Shown: piece after piece, positions 6,697 to 14,960 of the stretch
Layout of the letters: the number at the start of each line of letters is the position of its first letter
Numbering within the stretch: the first letter of the stretch is position 1
From: an uncultured Clostridia bacterium
GTDB lineage: Bacteria > Bacillota > Clostridia > Christensenellales > Borkfalkiaceae
DNA length: 64,000 nucleotides
NCBI GenBank assembly: GCA_947624965.1
Contig: CANQMN010000007.1
Coordinates: 1-64,000 of the forward strand
Direction: 5' to 3'
Notes under the pieces: generated by a model
Told to the model about the DNA's origin: nothing
Database searches by the model: none
What the model saw: the letters and a program-made list of their open reading frames with translations, nothing else
Made by a program: the position numbers and the translations under genes

Positions 6697-7998
6697 TCAT
6701 TTCTTTCTGTTCAGCCATTTCTGCATGAACGCGTGCATTCCCTTGTCGCCATCGTCCGTATGAACGGGCTCCTCGGCGGGCGGCGACGGTTCCTTGGGCG
6801 CGCGGACGGGCTGCTGTTGCTCGTAAGGCGACTGCGGCGCGGTGCGGTAGGGATCCGCGTACGGCGCGGGTTCGGGGACGGGCGCGGGCGCGGGAACAAC
6901 GGGTTCGGGCTCCGCGTGCGCACGCACGATGGGCTGTTCAAACACCGCGGGTTGCGGTTTGCGGCTGGGCAGGACTTTTTCCGCGGAAGGAAATCCCGTC
7001 GCGATGACGGTAACTTCCACTTCGTCGCGGATATTTTCGTCGATGCACGCGCCGAAGATGATGTTCGCGGAATAGTCCACCACGCTGTGGATGAGGCTCG
7101 CCGCCGTCTTGACTTCGTCGAACGTGAGATCGTTCCCGCCGACGATGTTGAGGATCACGCCCGTCGCGCCCTCGATCGTCGTATCGAGAAGCGGGGAATT
7201 GACCGCAAGGCGCACCGCCTCGACGATCCTGTTCTCCCCCTTTGCGACGCCGACGCCCATGTGCGCCAGCCCTCTGTCTTTGAGAATGGTGCGAACGTCC
7301 GCAAAGTCGAGATTGATGAGCGCGGGCGTAACGATGAGGTCTGCAATGCCGCGGATGCCCTGTTTCAACACCTCGTCCGCAACGCGGAACGCCTCGGGGA
7401 GCGGCGTGTTCTTGGGCACGACTTCGCTGATCTTCTCGTTGGGAATGATGATGAGCGTATCCACATAGCGGCGGAGATTGTCCAGCCCCTTCGCCGCGTT
7501 TTCCCCTCTGCGCTTCCCTTCAAAATCGAAGGGTTGGGTCACAACCGCGACGGTGAGGATCTTTTTATCCTTCGCGATCTTCGCAATGACGGGCGCCGCG
7601 CCCGTTCCCGTTCCGCCGCCGAGCCCCGCCGTGATGAACAGAAGGTCTGTCCCCTCGATGGCGCGCGCAAGTTCTTCCTTGCTCTCCTCCGCGGCTTCCC
7701 TGCCGATCTCGGGCTCCGCGCCCGCGCCCAATCCCTTGGTGCGCTGGACGCCGATCTGGATCTTTTTGGGCGCCAAATTGCACGCGAGGATCTGGGCGTC
7801 CGTGTTCACCGCGATATATTCCGCGCTCGTGATGCCGGCTTCTATCATGCGGTTGACCGCGTTATTGCCCGCGCCGCCCACACCGATCACTTTGATGTGC
7901 GCTTTGCCGTCCGAAATGGTTCCGTTTTGCGAAGCGGGGCGTTCCGCTTCGGCGGGATTATTTACTCTTTCAAAGAAAGTGTCGTTGTCGTTGAACAT
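6697..7998 (-). CDS. ftsZ: Cell division protein FtsZ
   Basis: A 433-residue tubulin-like GTPase that forms the Z ring. The GTP-binding motif GGGTGTG is at 127-133 and the T7 synergy loop NLDFADV is present. After the globular core (to about 345) comes a proline-rich linker of about 75 residues (VPAPAPVPEPAP...) and a short basic end (MQKWLNRKK), replacing the usual conserved C-terminal peptide that binds FtsA or SepF. The N-terminal 30 residues before the core are also longer than normal. Its GGAGG ribosome site lies inside the end of ftsA, six bp upstream, so the two are one operon. Confidence 0.97.
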   Translation of the reverse strand: MFNDNDTFFERVNNPAEAERPASQNGTISDGKAHIKVIGVGGAGNNAVNRMIEAGITSAEYIAVNTDAQILACNLAPKKIQIGVQRTKGLGAGAEPEIGREAAEESKEELARAIEGTDLLFITAGLGGGTGTGAAPVIAKIAKDKKILTVAVVTQPFDFEGKRRGENAAKGLDNLRRYVDTLIIIPNEKISEVVPKNTPLPEAFRVADEVLKQGIRGIADLIVTPALINLDFADVRTILKDRGLAHMGVGVAKGENRIVEAVRLAVNSPLLDTTIEGATGVILNIVGGNDLTFDEVKTAASLIHSVVDYSANIIFGACIDENIRDEVEVTVIATGFPSAEKVLPSRKPQPAVFEQPIVRAHAEPEPVVPAPAPVPEPAPYADPYRTAPQSPYEQQQPVRAPKEPSPPAEEPVHTDDGDKGMHAFMQKWLNRKK

Positions 7999-8004
7999 AT
8001 TCGA

Positions 8005-9180
8005 TTATCCTCCGAATCCGTTTATTAAGCGATAAATTGCACCGCGTTTGCGGTTATCTTCGTATGCCATATCCAAAAGCGCGATGCGCGAACTCATCTC
8101 CGGTTTATTGTAATAGGGCACATCGGGAACGATCTGCTCGCACACGCGGCTCAACCACTTGGAAATGTATTCGAGCGCGCCGCGGATCTTGCAGATGCCC
8201 TCCCCCGTGACATAGATTGGCTTGTATTCGAGCGCGGGGATCAGATATTGGTATTGGTCCAAAAACGCGCTGACCAATTCGCACAGCTCGTTCAACCCCT
8301 CTTTCGCCGTTGTTACCAGTTTTTGCGTGGAGATCTCGTGCGGAACGTTCTGCCATAAAAATTCCGTAACGTCGTCCGACGTCTTCGCGTACAGGTTCGC
8401 CTTGCAAAGCAGCGCGATCGCCCCGTCGATCTGGTTCAACGGATTGTTCGCCGTGGGGAACTTGTCCTTTAACGGTAAGGCAAACTGCCCCGTCCCCATC
8501 CCGAACGTCTTCTGCGCGAGCACGCCGTTGCCGAGCACCACGCTGATCGTGGTGGACATCGTTCCGGCGTCGAGAAGAAGCGCGTGCTCGTCGCGCGTTT
8601 CGGACGGAATGAGAAAGTTTGCCAGCGCGAGTTGGGTGGGAAGATAACGGAGCGTTATCTTCTGTTTCCCGAAGAACTTCTCCATCTTTCCGATAAAATA
8701 ATCGGAGCAATAGAAGTAGGAAAAATCGCCCGTGATGCCCGTGGAAACGATACCCTCGGGATCTACCGTGCGGCGGTTGTCCGCCGTGGTATAATAGACG
8801 CTCGAAGCGCGGATAAAGGTGTAGCCTTCCACCTCCTCTATGCCGCTTGCGCAGAGCATATCGAGCTCCTTCTGCCCGATCTTGCGCCGCTTGGAGAAGC
8901 CCGTCTCCTGCCTTTTGGCGATAACGCGGACAAACTCCCCGGGGACGCCGATGTAGAGTTCCTTCAAGCGCGCGCCGATGACCTTTTCCACGAAGGAGAC
9001 AGCGCGGAAGACGGCGTCGAAAAGCGCCTCTTCGTCGTTGAACGTGCCTTCGCCGTAGCCCATATACCGTTCGACTTTGTTCGCTTTGAAAACAAACGAG
9101 CCGTTTACGCCGCGCTCCCCCACGAACACGGCGATATCGTGGGAACGTATATCCAAAACCGCTACGCTTTTGCGACTCAT
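8005..9180 (-). CDS. ftsA: Divergent FtsA-like actin-fold protein
   Basis: A 391-residue actin/HSP70-fold protein directly before ftsZ, so most likely the Z-ring membrane tether FtsA. The fold landmarks are recognisable but degraded: phosphate-1 reads LDIRSHDIAVFVGE (Arg where FtsA has Gly), phosphate-2 reads LDAGTMSTT (family DIGGGTT), and the adenosine motif is VTGEG rather than TGGG. The C-terminus (RGAIYRLINGFGG) could be a short membrane-binding amphipathic helix. Start at ATG 9180 behind GGGAGATC; the open frame continues upstream through the promoter. Nucleotide binding may be weak or absent. Confidence 0.8.
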   Translation of the reverse strand: MSRKSVAVLDIRSHDIAVFVGERGVNGSFVFKANKVERYMGYGEGTFNDEEALFDAVFRAVSFVEKVIGARLKELYIGVPGEFVRVIAKRQETGFSKRRKIGQKELDMLCASGIEEVEGYTFIRASSVYYTTADNRRTVDPEGIVSTGITGDFSYFYCSDYFIGKMEKFFGKQKITLRYLPTQLALANFLIPSETRDEHALLLDAGTMSTTISVVLGNGVLAQKTFGMGTGQFALPLKDKFPTANNPLNQIDGAIALLCKANLYAKTSDDVTEFLWQNVPHEISTQKLVTTAKEGLNELCELVSAFLDQYQYLIPALEYKPIYVTGEGICKIRGALEYISKWLSRVCEQIVPDVPYYNKPEMSSRIALLDMAYEDNRKRGAIYRLINGFGG

Positions 9181-9214
9181 GATCTCCCGTTCTTCTCCTC
9201 TGCGTTCTTTCCCT

Positions 9215-9243
9215 ATTATAACAAATACACGGATATCTGTCAA
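9215..9243 (-). promoter_or_regulatory. ftsA-ftsZ promoter
   Basis: Minus strand TTGACA (9238-9243), exactly 17 bp, TATAAT (9215-9220), preceded by TGT as an extended -10. About 35-40 bp before the ftsA ATG. A perfect sigma-A promoter that uncouples ftsAZ from the upstream cell-wall genes. Confidence 0.9.
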
Positions 9244-9271
9244 CAGATTGTGCGACTTTTTCCTCCCGACC

Positions 9272-9301
9272 ACAAAAAAAGCGTTCCCGCAACGGGAACG
9301 C
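9272..9301 (-). terminator. Terminator after ftsQ
   Basis: Stem GCGTTCCCG/CGGGAACGC (9281-9301) followed on the minus strand by seven T (9274-9280). It ends the mraZ-to-ftsQ transcript 17 bp after the ftsQ stop and just before the ftsA promoter. Confidence 0.85.
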
Positions 9302-9317
9302 GATGTGTTTCGGAAGG

Positions 9318-10094
9318 TCAAGAAAGTTTGTAATCGGTATCCGCTTCGCCCCACGCGTTTTCAAAGACGGTGAGCGTTCCGCGCACGCGGCGCGCGTCCT
9401 CCATGTCGCGGTAAGTTTCCGCGGCGAGGGCGGCTTTTTCCGCGGTGTCGGAGGCGACGTCGGCGATCTCGATGAGGAGCCCTTCCCGCGTGCGGATGAG
9501 AAAATCGTAAATGCCGCTCGACGGCGCGCCGCCGAGGCGCAGGGAAACGCTCGCGAGATTGGCGCGCGCGTCGCCCAGCGTTTCGCCGAACGTCGCGAGC
9601 GTCAGAAGAAGCTCGTTGAAATACCTGCCGCTCGCGACTTGTCCGCGCGCGGTGTCGATCCGGAAATCGATCAGTTCCACGCTTTCTCCGCCCGCGCGGT
9701 TCCCGCGCGTCGCCTTATCGTAGAGATAGTACCCGTCCTCGTCGAGGATCGCATAGCCGCCCTCCTCGCGGGCGAACGCATACGCCTCTCTGCGCTCGAC
9801 GACGCGGAGCTCCACGGAAGAGGGAAACTTCTTTTCGATGCGGTCGAGACGGAAACAGGGATAATTTTCCACCTCGCTTTTGAGATCGTCGAGGTCAAGG
9901 AAGGTCGTGCTCGATCCGACGAAGCCGTCGAGCTTTTCTTGAAGCTCTGCGCTCTCCGCGCGTCCCTCCGCGGAATACACCGCGAAATCCGTCCGCACGA
10001 TCGTTACGGTGAACACGGCGTTGAGCCCCGCCGCAACCACGGCGAGGAGCAACACAAAGGCAACGAGCGTTGTAAGGATCGCTTTTTTCGTCAT
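9318..10094 (-). CDS. ftsQ: Cell division protein FtsQ/DivIB
   Basis: A 258-residue bitopic protein: short cytoplasmic N-terminus, one membrane segment (about 4-27, TTLVAFVLLLAVVAAGLNAVF), then an extracellular POTRA-like domain and the beta domain (RVVERREAYAFAREEGGYAILDEDGYYL is the conserved core). It is part of the FtsQLB (DivIB-FtsL-DivIC) complex that activates septal synthesis. It follows murA by 18 bp and is the last gene before a terminator. Confidence 0.88.
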   Translation of the reverse strand: MTKKAILTTLVAFVLLLAVVAAGLNAVFTVTIVRTDFAVYSAEGRAESAELQEKLDGFVGSSTTFLDLDDLKSEVENYPCFRLDRIEKKFPSSVELRVVERREAYAFAREEGGYAILDEDGYYLYDKATRGNRAGGESVELIDFRIDTARGQVASGRYFNELLLTLATFGETLGDARANLASVSLRLGGAPSSGIYDFLIRTREGLLIEIADVASDTAEKAALAAETYRDMEDARRVRGTLTVFENAWGEADTDYKLS

Positions 10095-10112
10095 TCGTAT
10101 CTCCGAACGGGG

Positions 10113-11369
10113 CTACACGCGGACGCGCCGCACTTCCGCCCCGAGCTGTTTCAATTTTCCCTGCAAATCGGCATAGCCCCTGTCGATATGGGAGAGGTCG
10201 AGCACTTCCGACGTCCCCTCCGCGCCGAGCGCCGCCAAAACGAGCGCCGCGCCGCCGCGCAGATCTCCCGCCGAGACGGACGCCGCATGCAACCGCGGCA
10301 CGCCCCGCACGAACGCATGTCTCCCCTTTACCTCGATATCCGCGCCCATCTTCTGCAACTCGGGCACGTATTTGAACCGCGTTTCAAAGAGATTTTCCAC
10401 GATGAGAGCGCCCCCTTCGCACACGGCGTTGAGCGCGGTCGCCTGCGCCTGCAAGTCGGTGGGAAATCCCGGGAAGGGCATCGTTTCGATGCGGCGGTTG
10501 CATTTCAGCCTCCCGTGGCTCTCTATCCTTATTTTATCATTTTTTGTATGTATTTTGCAACCGTTTTCACGCAATTTATGTAAAAGCATTCCCATATTTT
10601 CCGCTTTTGCGCCTACAACTTCCACTTCTCCGCCGCATACGGCGCACGCGATGAGGAAAGTTCCCGCCTCGATGCGGTCTTTTATAGGGCGGTAACTCAC
10701 CCCCCGAAGTTCTTTCACGCCCTCGATGCGGATGACGTCCGTCCCCGCGCCGACGATCTTCGCGCCCATGGCGTTGAGAAAATTTTGCAGATCGACGATC
10801 TCCGGCTCCTTCGCCGCGCCCTGCAAAACGGTCGTCCCCTCCGCCTTGACGCTCGCGAGCAAGATGTTTTCGGTCGCGCCGACGCTGGGAAAATCGAGAA
10901 CGATCTCCGCGCCGCGCAACTTCTCGCAACGGCAAAGGATGAAGCCGTCGCGCTCCGAAATGCTTACGCCTAACCGTTTGAGCGCATTGAGATGCAAGTC
11001 GATGGGTCGGAGCCCGATGTCGCACCCGCCCGGGTAGGCGATGAGGGCGCGGTGAAAGCGCGTGAGAAGCGATCCGAGCATGAACACGGAGGAGCGCAGT
11101 TCCTTGGTGAGCGCCGAAGAGATCTCGTGAGAACAGGCGTTTGAACTGTCTATCGTTACGTCGGAACCGTGAAAGCGCACCTCCGCGCCGAGCTCGCGCA
11201 AGATCTGCGCCATGCACGCGGCGTCCGAAATGAGCGGCGTTTCACGGATCGTTACCGGTTGATCCGTTAAAACAGACGCGGCAAAAAGAGGCAGAACGGA
11301 ATTTTTCGCCGATTGCACGCGAACGCTTCCATACAGCCTCTTCCCCCCGTCTATCATAAATTTATCCAT
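10113..11369 (-). CDS. murA: UDP-N-acetylglucosamine 1-carboxyvinyltransferase
   Basis: A 418-residue EPSP-synthase-fold enzyme transferring enolpyruvate from PEP to UDP-GlcNAc, the first committed step of peptidoglycan synthesis. The active-site loop is AYPGGCDIGLRPIDLHL with the catalytic Cys116, the fosfomycin target; KNSVLP near the N-terminus is the conserved Lys-Asn pair. AGGAG lies just before ATG 11369. The two MurA types cannot be told apart here. A hairpin separates it from ftsW. Confidence 0.95.
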   Translation of the reverse strand: MDKFMIDGGKRLYGSVRVQSAKNSVLPLFAASVLTDQPVTIRETPLISDAACMAQILRELGAEVRFHGSDVTIDSSNACSHEISSALTKELRSSVFMLGSLLTRFHRALIAYPGGCDIGLRPIDLHLNALKRLGVSISERDGFILCRCEKLRGAEIVLDFPSVGATENILLASVKAEGTTVLQGAAKEPEIVDLQNFLNAMGAKIVGAGTDVIRIEGVKELRGVSYRPIKDRIEAGTFLIACAVCGGEVEVVGAKAENMGMLLHKLRENGCKIHTKNDKIRIESHGRLKCNRRIETMPFPGFPTDLQAQATALNAVCEGGALIVENLFETRFKYVPELQKMGADIEVKGRHAFVRGVPRLHAASVSAGDLRGGAALVLAALGAEGTSEVLDLSHIDRGYADLQGKLKQLGAEVRRVRV

Positions 11370-11390
11370 AAGTTTCTCCTCGTACGAATG

Positions 11391-11425
11391 AAAAATGCGT
11401 CTGCATAGGCAGACTTCCGCATTTT
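11391..11425 (-). terminator. Attenuator-like hairpin between ftsW and murA
   Basis: AAAATGCG...CGCATTTT and GTCTGC/GCAGAC arms form a hairpin beginning at the ftsW stop codon, followed on the minus strand by a short T-run. It could partly terminate or protect the message within the operon and so set murA-ftsQ levels relative to upstream genes. Confidence 0.5.
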
Positions 11426-12578
11426 ACCTGGTATATCTTATGAATTTCCTCTGTTCGCTGTGCCTCGAAACGCCGTATACGACGCCCATGCCCGCCATCG
11501 TAACGATGAGCGACGTGTTTCCCGCGGAGATGAGCGGCAAGGGAAGCCCCGTGGGCGGGATACAACCGCTCACGACGAGCGCGTTGAGCGCGGACTGTAC
11601 CGCAAAGGCGAGAACGATCCCCGAGACGAGCATGTACCCGTAAAAGGTATTGCAGGAATTTGCGATGCGGAATCCGCGGTAAACGACGAAGGCAATTACG
11701 GCGAAGAGCAATAAAACGCCGAAAAAGCCTGTCTCCTCGGCAATGACGGAGAGAATGAAGTCGCTCTCCGCAAACGGGAGGAAGCGGTATTTTTGGCGGG
11801 AGCGGAACAGCCCCGTCCCGAAAAAGTTCCCGTTCCCGAGCGCATACAGCGACTGGATAAGCTGGTAGCCCTCGTCCTTGGGGGACGCCCACGGGTCCAC
11901 GAACGCGGAGAGGCGCTGCAAGCGGTACGGTTCCGCCGCGATCAGCGCGGGAACGGCGAACAGAATGGGGATACAGACGATCGCGAGCGACTTTTTGGAA
12001 CAGCCGCAGAGAAAGAGCATGCCGAGCATGATCGCGCCCACGCACATCGTTACCGACATATTCGGCTCCAACATGATGAGAACGCAGACGGAAAGTCCCG
12101 CCAAAAGGACGGGGATCGCCCCCTTGAACGTGCGGATCCGCGCGGGATCTTTCGCAAAATATCCCGCCGTAAACAGGACGAAGCCGTATTTCGCGATCTC
12201 GGAGGGCTGGATCGTAAACGAGCCGAAGCCGATCCAGCGCGTCGCGCCGTAGTTGCTCTTGCCGAGCCCCGGGACAAAGACGAGCGCGAGCAGGACGAGG
12301 GAGAGGATGAGCGCGGGGATCCCGCATTTTTGCAGTTTTTCATACGGGAGGAACGCCGCGCCCGCCATCGCTGCCGACCCGATGAGAAAGCCGAGGAGCT
12401 GCTTGCGGAAAAAATACGCGCCGTCGCCGTATTGCACCTCCGCGTTGTAAATGCTCGCGGAATAGACGCACACCACGCCGTAGGCGGCGAGCAGAATGAC
12501 AGCGGCGAGAAAAAGAAGGTCCCCCTTTCCTCCCCTCTGTCTTTTTCCGATGAAATTATTCCGCTTCGGGTTCTTCAC
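11424..12578 (-). CDS. ftsW: Septal peptidoglycan polymerase FtsW
   Basis: A SEDS-family glycosyltransferase of about 384 residues with roughly ten membrane segments. Conserved blocks are visible: GATRWI (Arg/Trp loop), QPSEIAK, the EPN...S...G segment, QSLYALGNG and the terminal PPTGLPLPLISAG. It polymerises lipid II with its partner PBP, encoded four genes upstream. I place the start at GTG 12578, behind AGAGG and inside the murD 3' end (23-bp overlap); the upstream extension of the frame is murD overlap. Confidence 0.9.
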   Translation of the reverse strand: MKNPKRNNFIGKRQRGGKGDLLFLAAVILLAAYGVVCVYSASIYNAEVQYGDGAYFFRKQLLGFLIGSAAMAGAAFLPYEKLQKCGIPALILSLVLLALVFVPGLGKSNYGATRWIGFGSFTIQPSEIAKYGFVLFTAGYFAKDPARIRTFKGAIPVLLAGLSVCVLIMLEPNMSVTMCVGAIMLGMLFLCGCSKKSLAIVCIPILFAVPALIAAEPYRLQRLSAFVDPWASPKDEGYQLIQSLYALGNGNFFGTGLFRSRQKYRFLPFAESDFILSVIAEETGFFGVLLLFAVIAFVVYRGFRIANSCNTFYGYMLVSGIVLAFAVQSALNALVVSGCIPPTGLPLPLISAGNTSLIVTMAGMGVVYGVSRHSEQRKFIRYTR

Positions 12579-13974
12579 GCGCCTCTTCCCCCGCCGTCGG
12601 CAGAACGGTCTGCGCCGCGCGGGCAGATTCCGCGGCGAGCGCGCGCATGAGCTCGGCGAATTTATCGCCGCGCTCCTCGTAGCTCTTGAAGGCGTCGAAG
12701 CTCGCGGAGGCGGGCGAAAGGAGCACGTTCTGTCCCGCACGCGCCGTGAGGTAGGCGACGCGCACCGCCATCTCGAAGGGACGGCAGAGCGTTACGTTAT
12801 GAAATCCCCTTTTGAGCGCGGCGTTCAGGATGCGGAACGCGTTTTCCCCGTACAGCACGGCGTGCACGACGCCCGAATCTTTCAGCGCATCGAAGAGCGG
12901 CTCGTAGGAATAGCCCTTGTCCTTTCCGCCCAGCAACAGGACCGTCTCCCCCTTCACGCTCTTTACCGCCTTGATCGCCGAATCCACGTTGGTCGCCTTG
13001 GAGTCGTCGATGAAGGAGACCCCGTTGACGGAGCCGAGTTTTTCGAGGCGGTGTTTCACACCGCGGAAATTTTTCAGGCTGGTCGCGATCGCGGCGTTGG
13101 AGACCCCGAAGAGTTTCGCCGCACAGATCGCCGCGAGCGCGTCCGCGCGGTTGTGCTCCCCGTCGACGGGCAATTCGCTCTCCGCGAACAGTTTTTCGCC
13201 GAAATACCAAAAATACCCCTCCGAGAGATACCCGCCCTCCACCTTCTCGCGAAGGGAAAACCAGATCGGCTTCGCCTTCGTCTTTTCGGCGAACCCGCGC
13301 GTTACGGGGTCGTCGTAATTGAGCACGGCGTATTCGCTCTCCGCGCAGTTTTTCAGGATGCGGGATTTGAGGAATATGTAATTCTCCATGGTGTAGTGGC
13401 GGTTCAGATGATCTTCCGTAACGTTGAGAACGACGGCGACGTGCGGGCGCAGGGAATACAGCGTTTCCAGCTGGAAGGAAGAGATCTCCGCGACGGCGAC
13501 GACGTCCTCGCCGAGCGCGTCGAGACACGAAGTAAGCGGCTTTCCGACGTTCCCGCAGGCGAGCGCCCTTTTCCCCGCGGCGGTAAAAATCGATTCGATC
13601 ATGGTTACCGTGGTCGTCTTGCCGTTCGTCCCCGTCACCGCGATGACGGGACAGCGAAGCGCGAGCGCGCCCAATTCCGCCTCGCCGATGATACGCTTCC
13701 CCGCGCGGCGGAAGGAGACGGGAAGCGGATGGTCCACGGGAATGCCGGGCGAGAGCACGAGCACGTCGCACGTCGCGGCGGCCTCTTCGAGCCCCTCCTT
13801 GGGGATGACGCGGCAGCCCCGCTCCGCGAGCGAATTTTCCGCCGCGACGACGTTCTCGTTTTCCACATCGTCGAAAACGCACACCCGCGCGCCCTTGGAA
13901 AGCAGATATTCGCTTGCGGCGATCCCCGAACGGGACAGCCCCGCGACGAGAAAAGTTTGTCTTGTAAACAGCAT
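12556..13974 (-). CDS. murD: UDP-N-acetylmuramoylalanine-D-glutamate ligase
   Basis: A 472-residue Mur ligase: N-terminal Rossmann-like UDP-binding domain, ATP-binding VTGTNGKTT, and the C-terminal domain with FIDDSKATN. It adds D-glutamate to UDP-MurNAc-L-Ala. The D-glutamate would come from MurI, encoded just upstream of the cluster. It starts 32 bp after mraY. Confidence 0.94.
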   Translation of the reverse strand: MLFTRQTFLVAGLSRSGIAASEYLLSKGARVCVFDDVENENVVAAENSLAERGCRVIPKEGLEEAAATCDVLVLSPGIPVDHPLPVSFRRAGKRIIGEAELGALALRCPVIAVTGTNGKTTTVTMIESIFTAAGKRALACGNVGKPLTSCLDALGEDVVAVAEISSFQLETLYSLRPHVAVVLNVTEDHLNRHYTMENYIFLKSRILKNCAESEYAVLNYDDPVTRGFAEKTKAKPIWFSLREKVEGGYLSEGYFWYFGEKLFAESELPVDGEHNRADALAAICAAKLFGVSNAAIATSLKNFRGVKHRLEKLGSVNGVSFIDDSKATNVDSAIKAVKSVKGETVLLLGGKDKGYSYEPLFDALKDSGVVHAVLYGENAFRILNAALKRGFHNVTLCRPFEMAVRVAYLTARAGQNVLLSPASASFDAFKSYEERGDKFAELMRALAAESARAAQTVLPTAGEEAREEPEAE

Positions 13975-14006
13975 GTTTCACTCCTCCTCCCGCCGTCGGG
14001 CGGGGA

Positions 14007-14960
14007 TCAGGCAAACGGAAGCAAAACCGCAACGCCCGCCACCGCCGTGATGACCGCGTACGCGTAGACGATCTTCCCCTCCGCGTACCCTTTTTCCTGA
14101 AAATGGTGGTGTATGGGCGCCATCAGAAAGATCCGTCTGCCCGTTTTTTTATAGTATATTACTTGCAGAATGACGGATATGCTTGAAAGGACAAACATTG
14201 CGCCGACGATGGGGATGAGGAGCGCATTGCCCGAAAAAAGCGCGACGCACGCCGCGAAACCGCCCAGAGAAAGGGACCCCGTATCCCCCATGAACACGCT
14301 GGCGCGGTGCGTATTGAACACGAGATAGGCGGCGAGACTGCCCGCAAGACAAAACGAAAGGACGGAGAGTTCACGGTCGCCGCCCTGCATCGGCAAGAGC
14401 GCGCCGAACACAAGGAAAAATACGCCGCTTACGGAGCCCGCGAGCCCGTCCAGCCCGTCCGTCAAATTGACGCTGTTCACCGTCGCGATGCAGACAAGCA
14501 CGCCGAGCGGGAGCATGCCCCAGCCGATATCGAAAGTTGCGCGCGTGAACGGAAAGTACAGCACGGTGAGCCCGTTGAGACAGCAATAGACGGAGGCGAG
14601 CACGGCGACGCCGAACTGGAAAAAGATCTTCTGATAGGGACGGAGCCCGAGGTTGTCCCCTCTGCGCTTTTTTAGAAGATCGTCCAAAAAGCCGACGAGA
14701 AGGTATGCAAGCCCCACGGCGACGGCGACGAGAAACGGCTTGTCCCGCACGCCGCAAGCCGCAAGCGAAACGGCGCAAGCCGCAAAGACGAAGGCGATGC
14801 CGCCCATCGTGGGCGTCCCGCTCTTGTTTTTATGTTCTTTGACGTACCGAAGAATGTTTTGCCCCGTCCCGAGCCGTTTGAGAACGGGGATCGCCGCCGC
14901 GCAGAGCACGAAAGACAGCGCGAACGACAGAATGAGACACCACAGAATTTCCCGCGTCAT
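14007..14960 (-). CDS. mraY: Phospho-MurNAc-pentapeptide transferase MraY
   Basis: A 317-residue integral membrane enzyme making lipid I from UDP-MurNAc-pentapeptide and undecaprenyl phosphate. Conserved motifs: NKSGTPTMGG, FLDDLLKKRR (catalytic DD), NLTDGLDGLA, FMGDTGSLSLGG and the histidine triad PIHHHFQ. About ten membrane segments. Overlaps murE by four bases. Confidence 0.96.
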   Translation of the reverse strand: MTREILWCLILSFALSFVLCAAAIPVLKRLGTGQNILRYVKEHKNKSGTPTMGGIAFVFAACAVSLAACGVRDKPFLVAVAVGLAYLLVGFLDDLLKKRRGDNLGLRPYQKIFFQFGVAVLASVYCCLNGLTVLYFPFTRATFDIGWGMLPLGVLVCIATVNSVNLTDGLDGLAGSVSGVFFLVFGALLPMQGGDRELSVLSFCLAGSLAAYLVFNTHRASVFMGDTGSLSLGGFAACVALFSGNALLIPIVGAMFVLSSISVILQVIYYKKTGRRIFLMAPIHHHFQEKGYAEGKIVYAYAVITAVAGVAVLLPFA

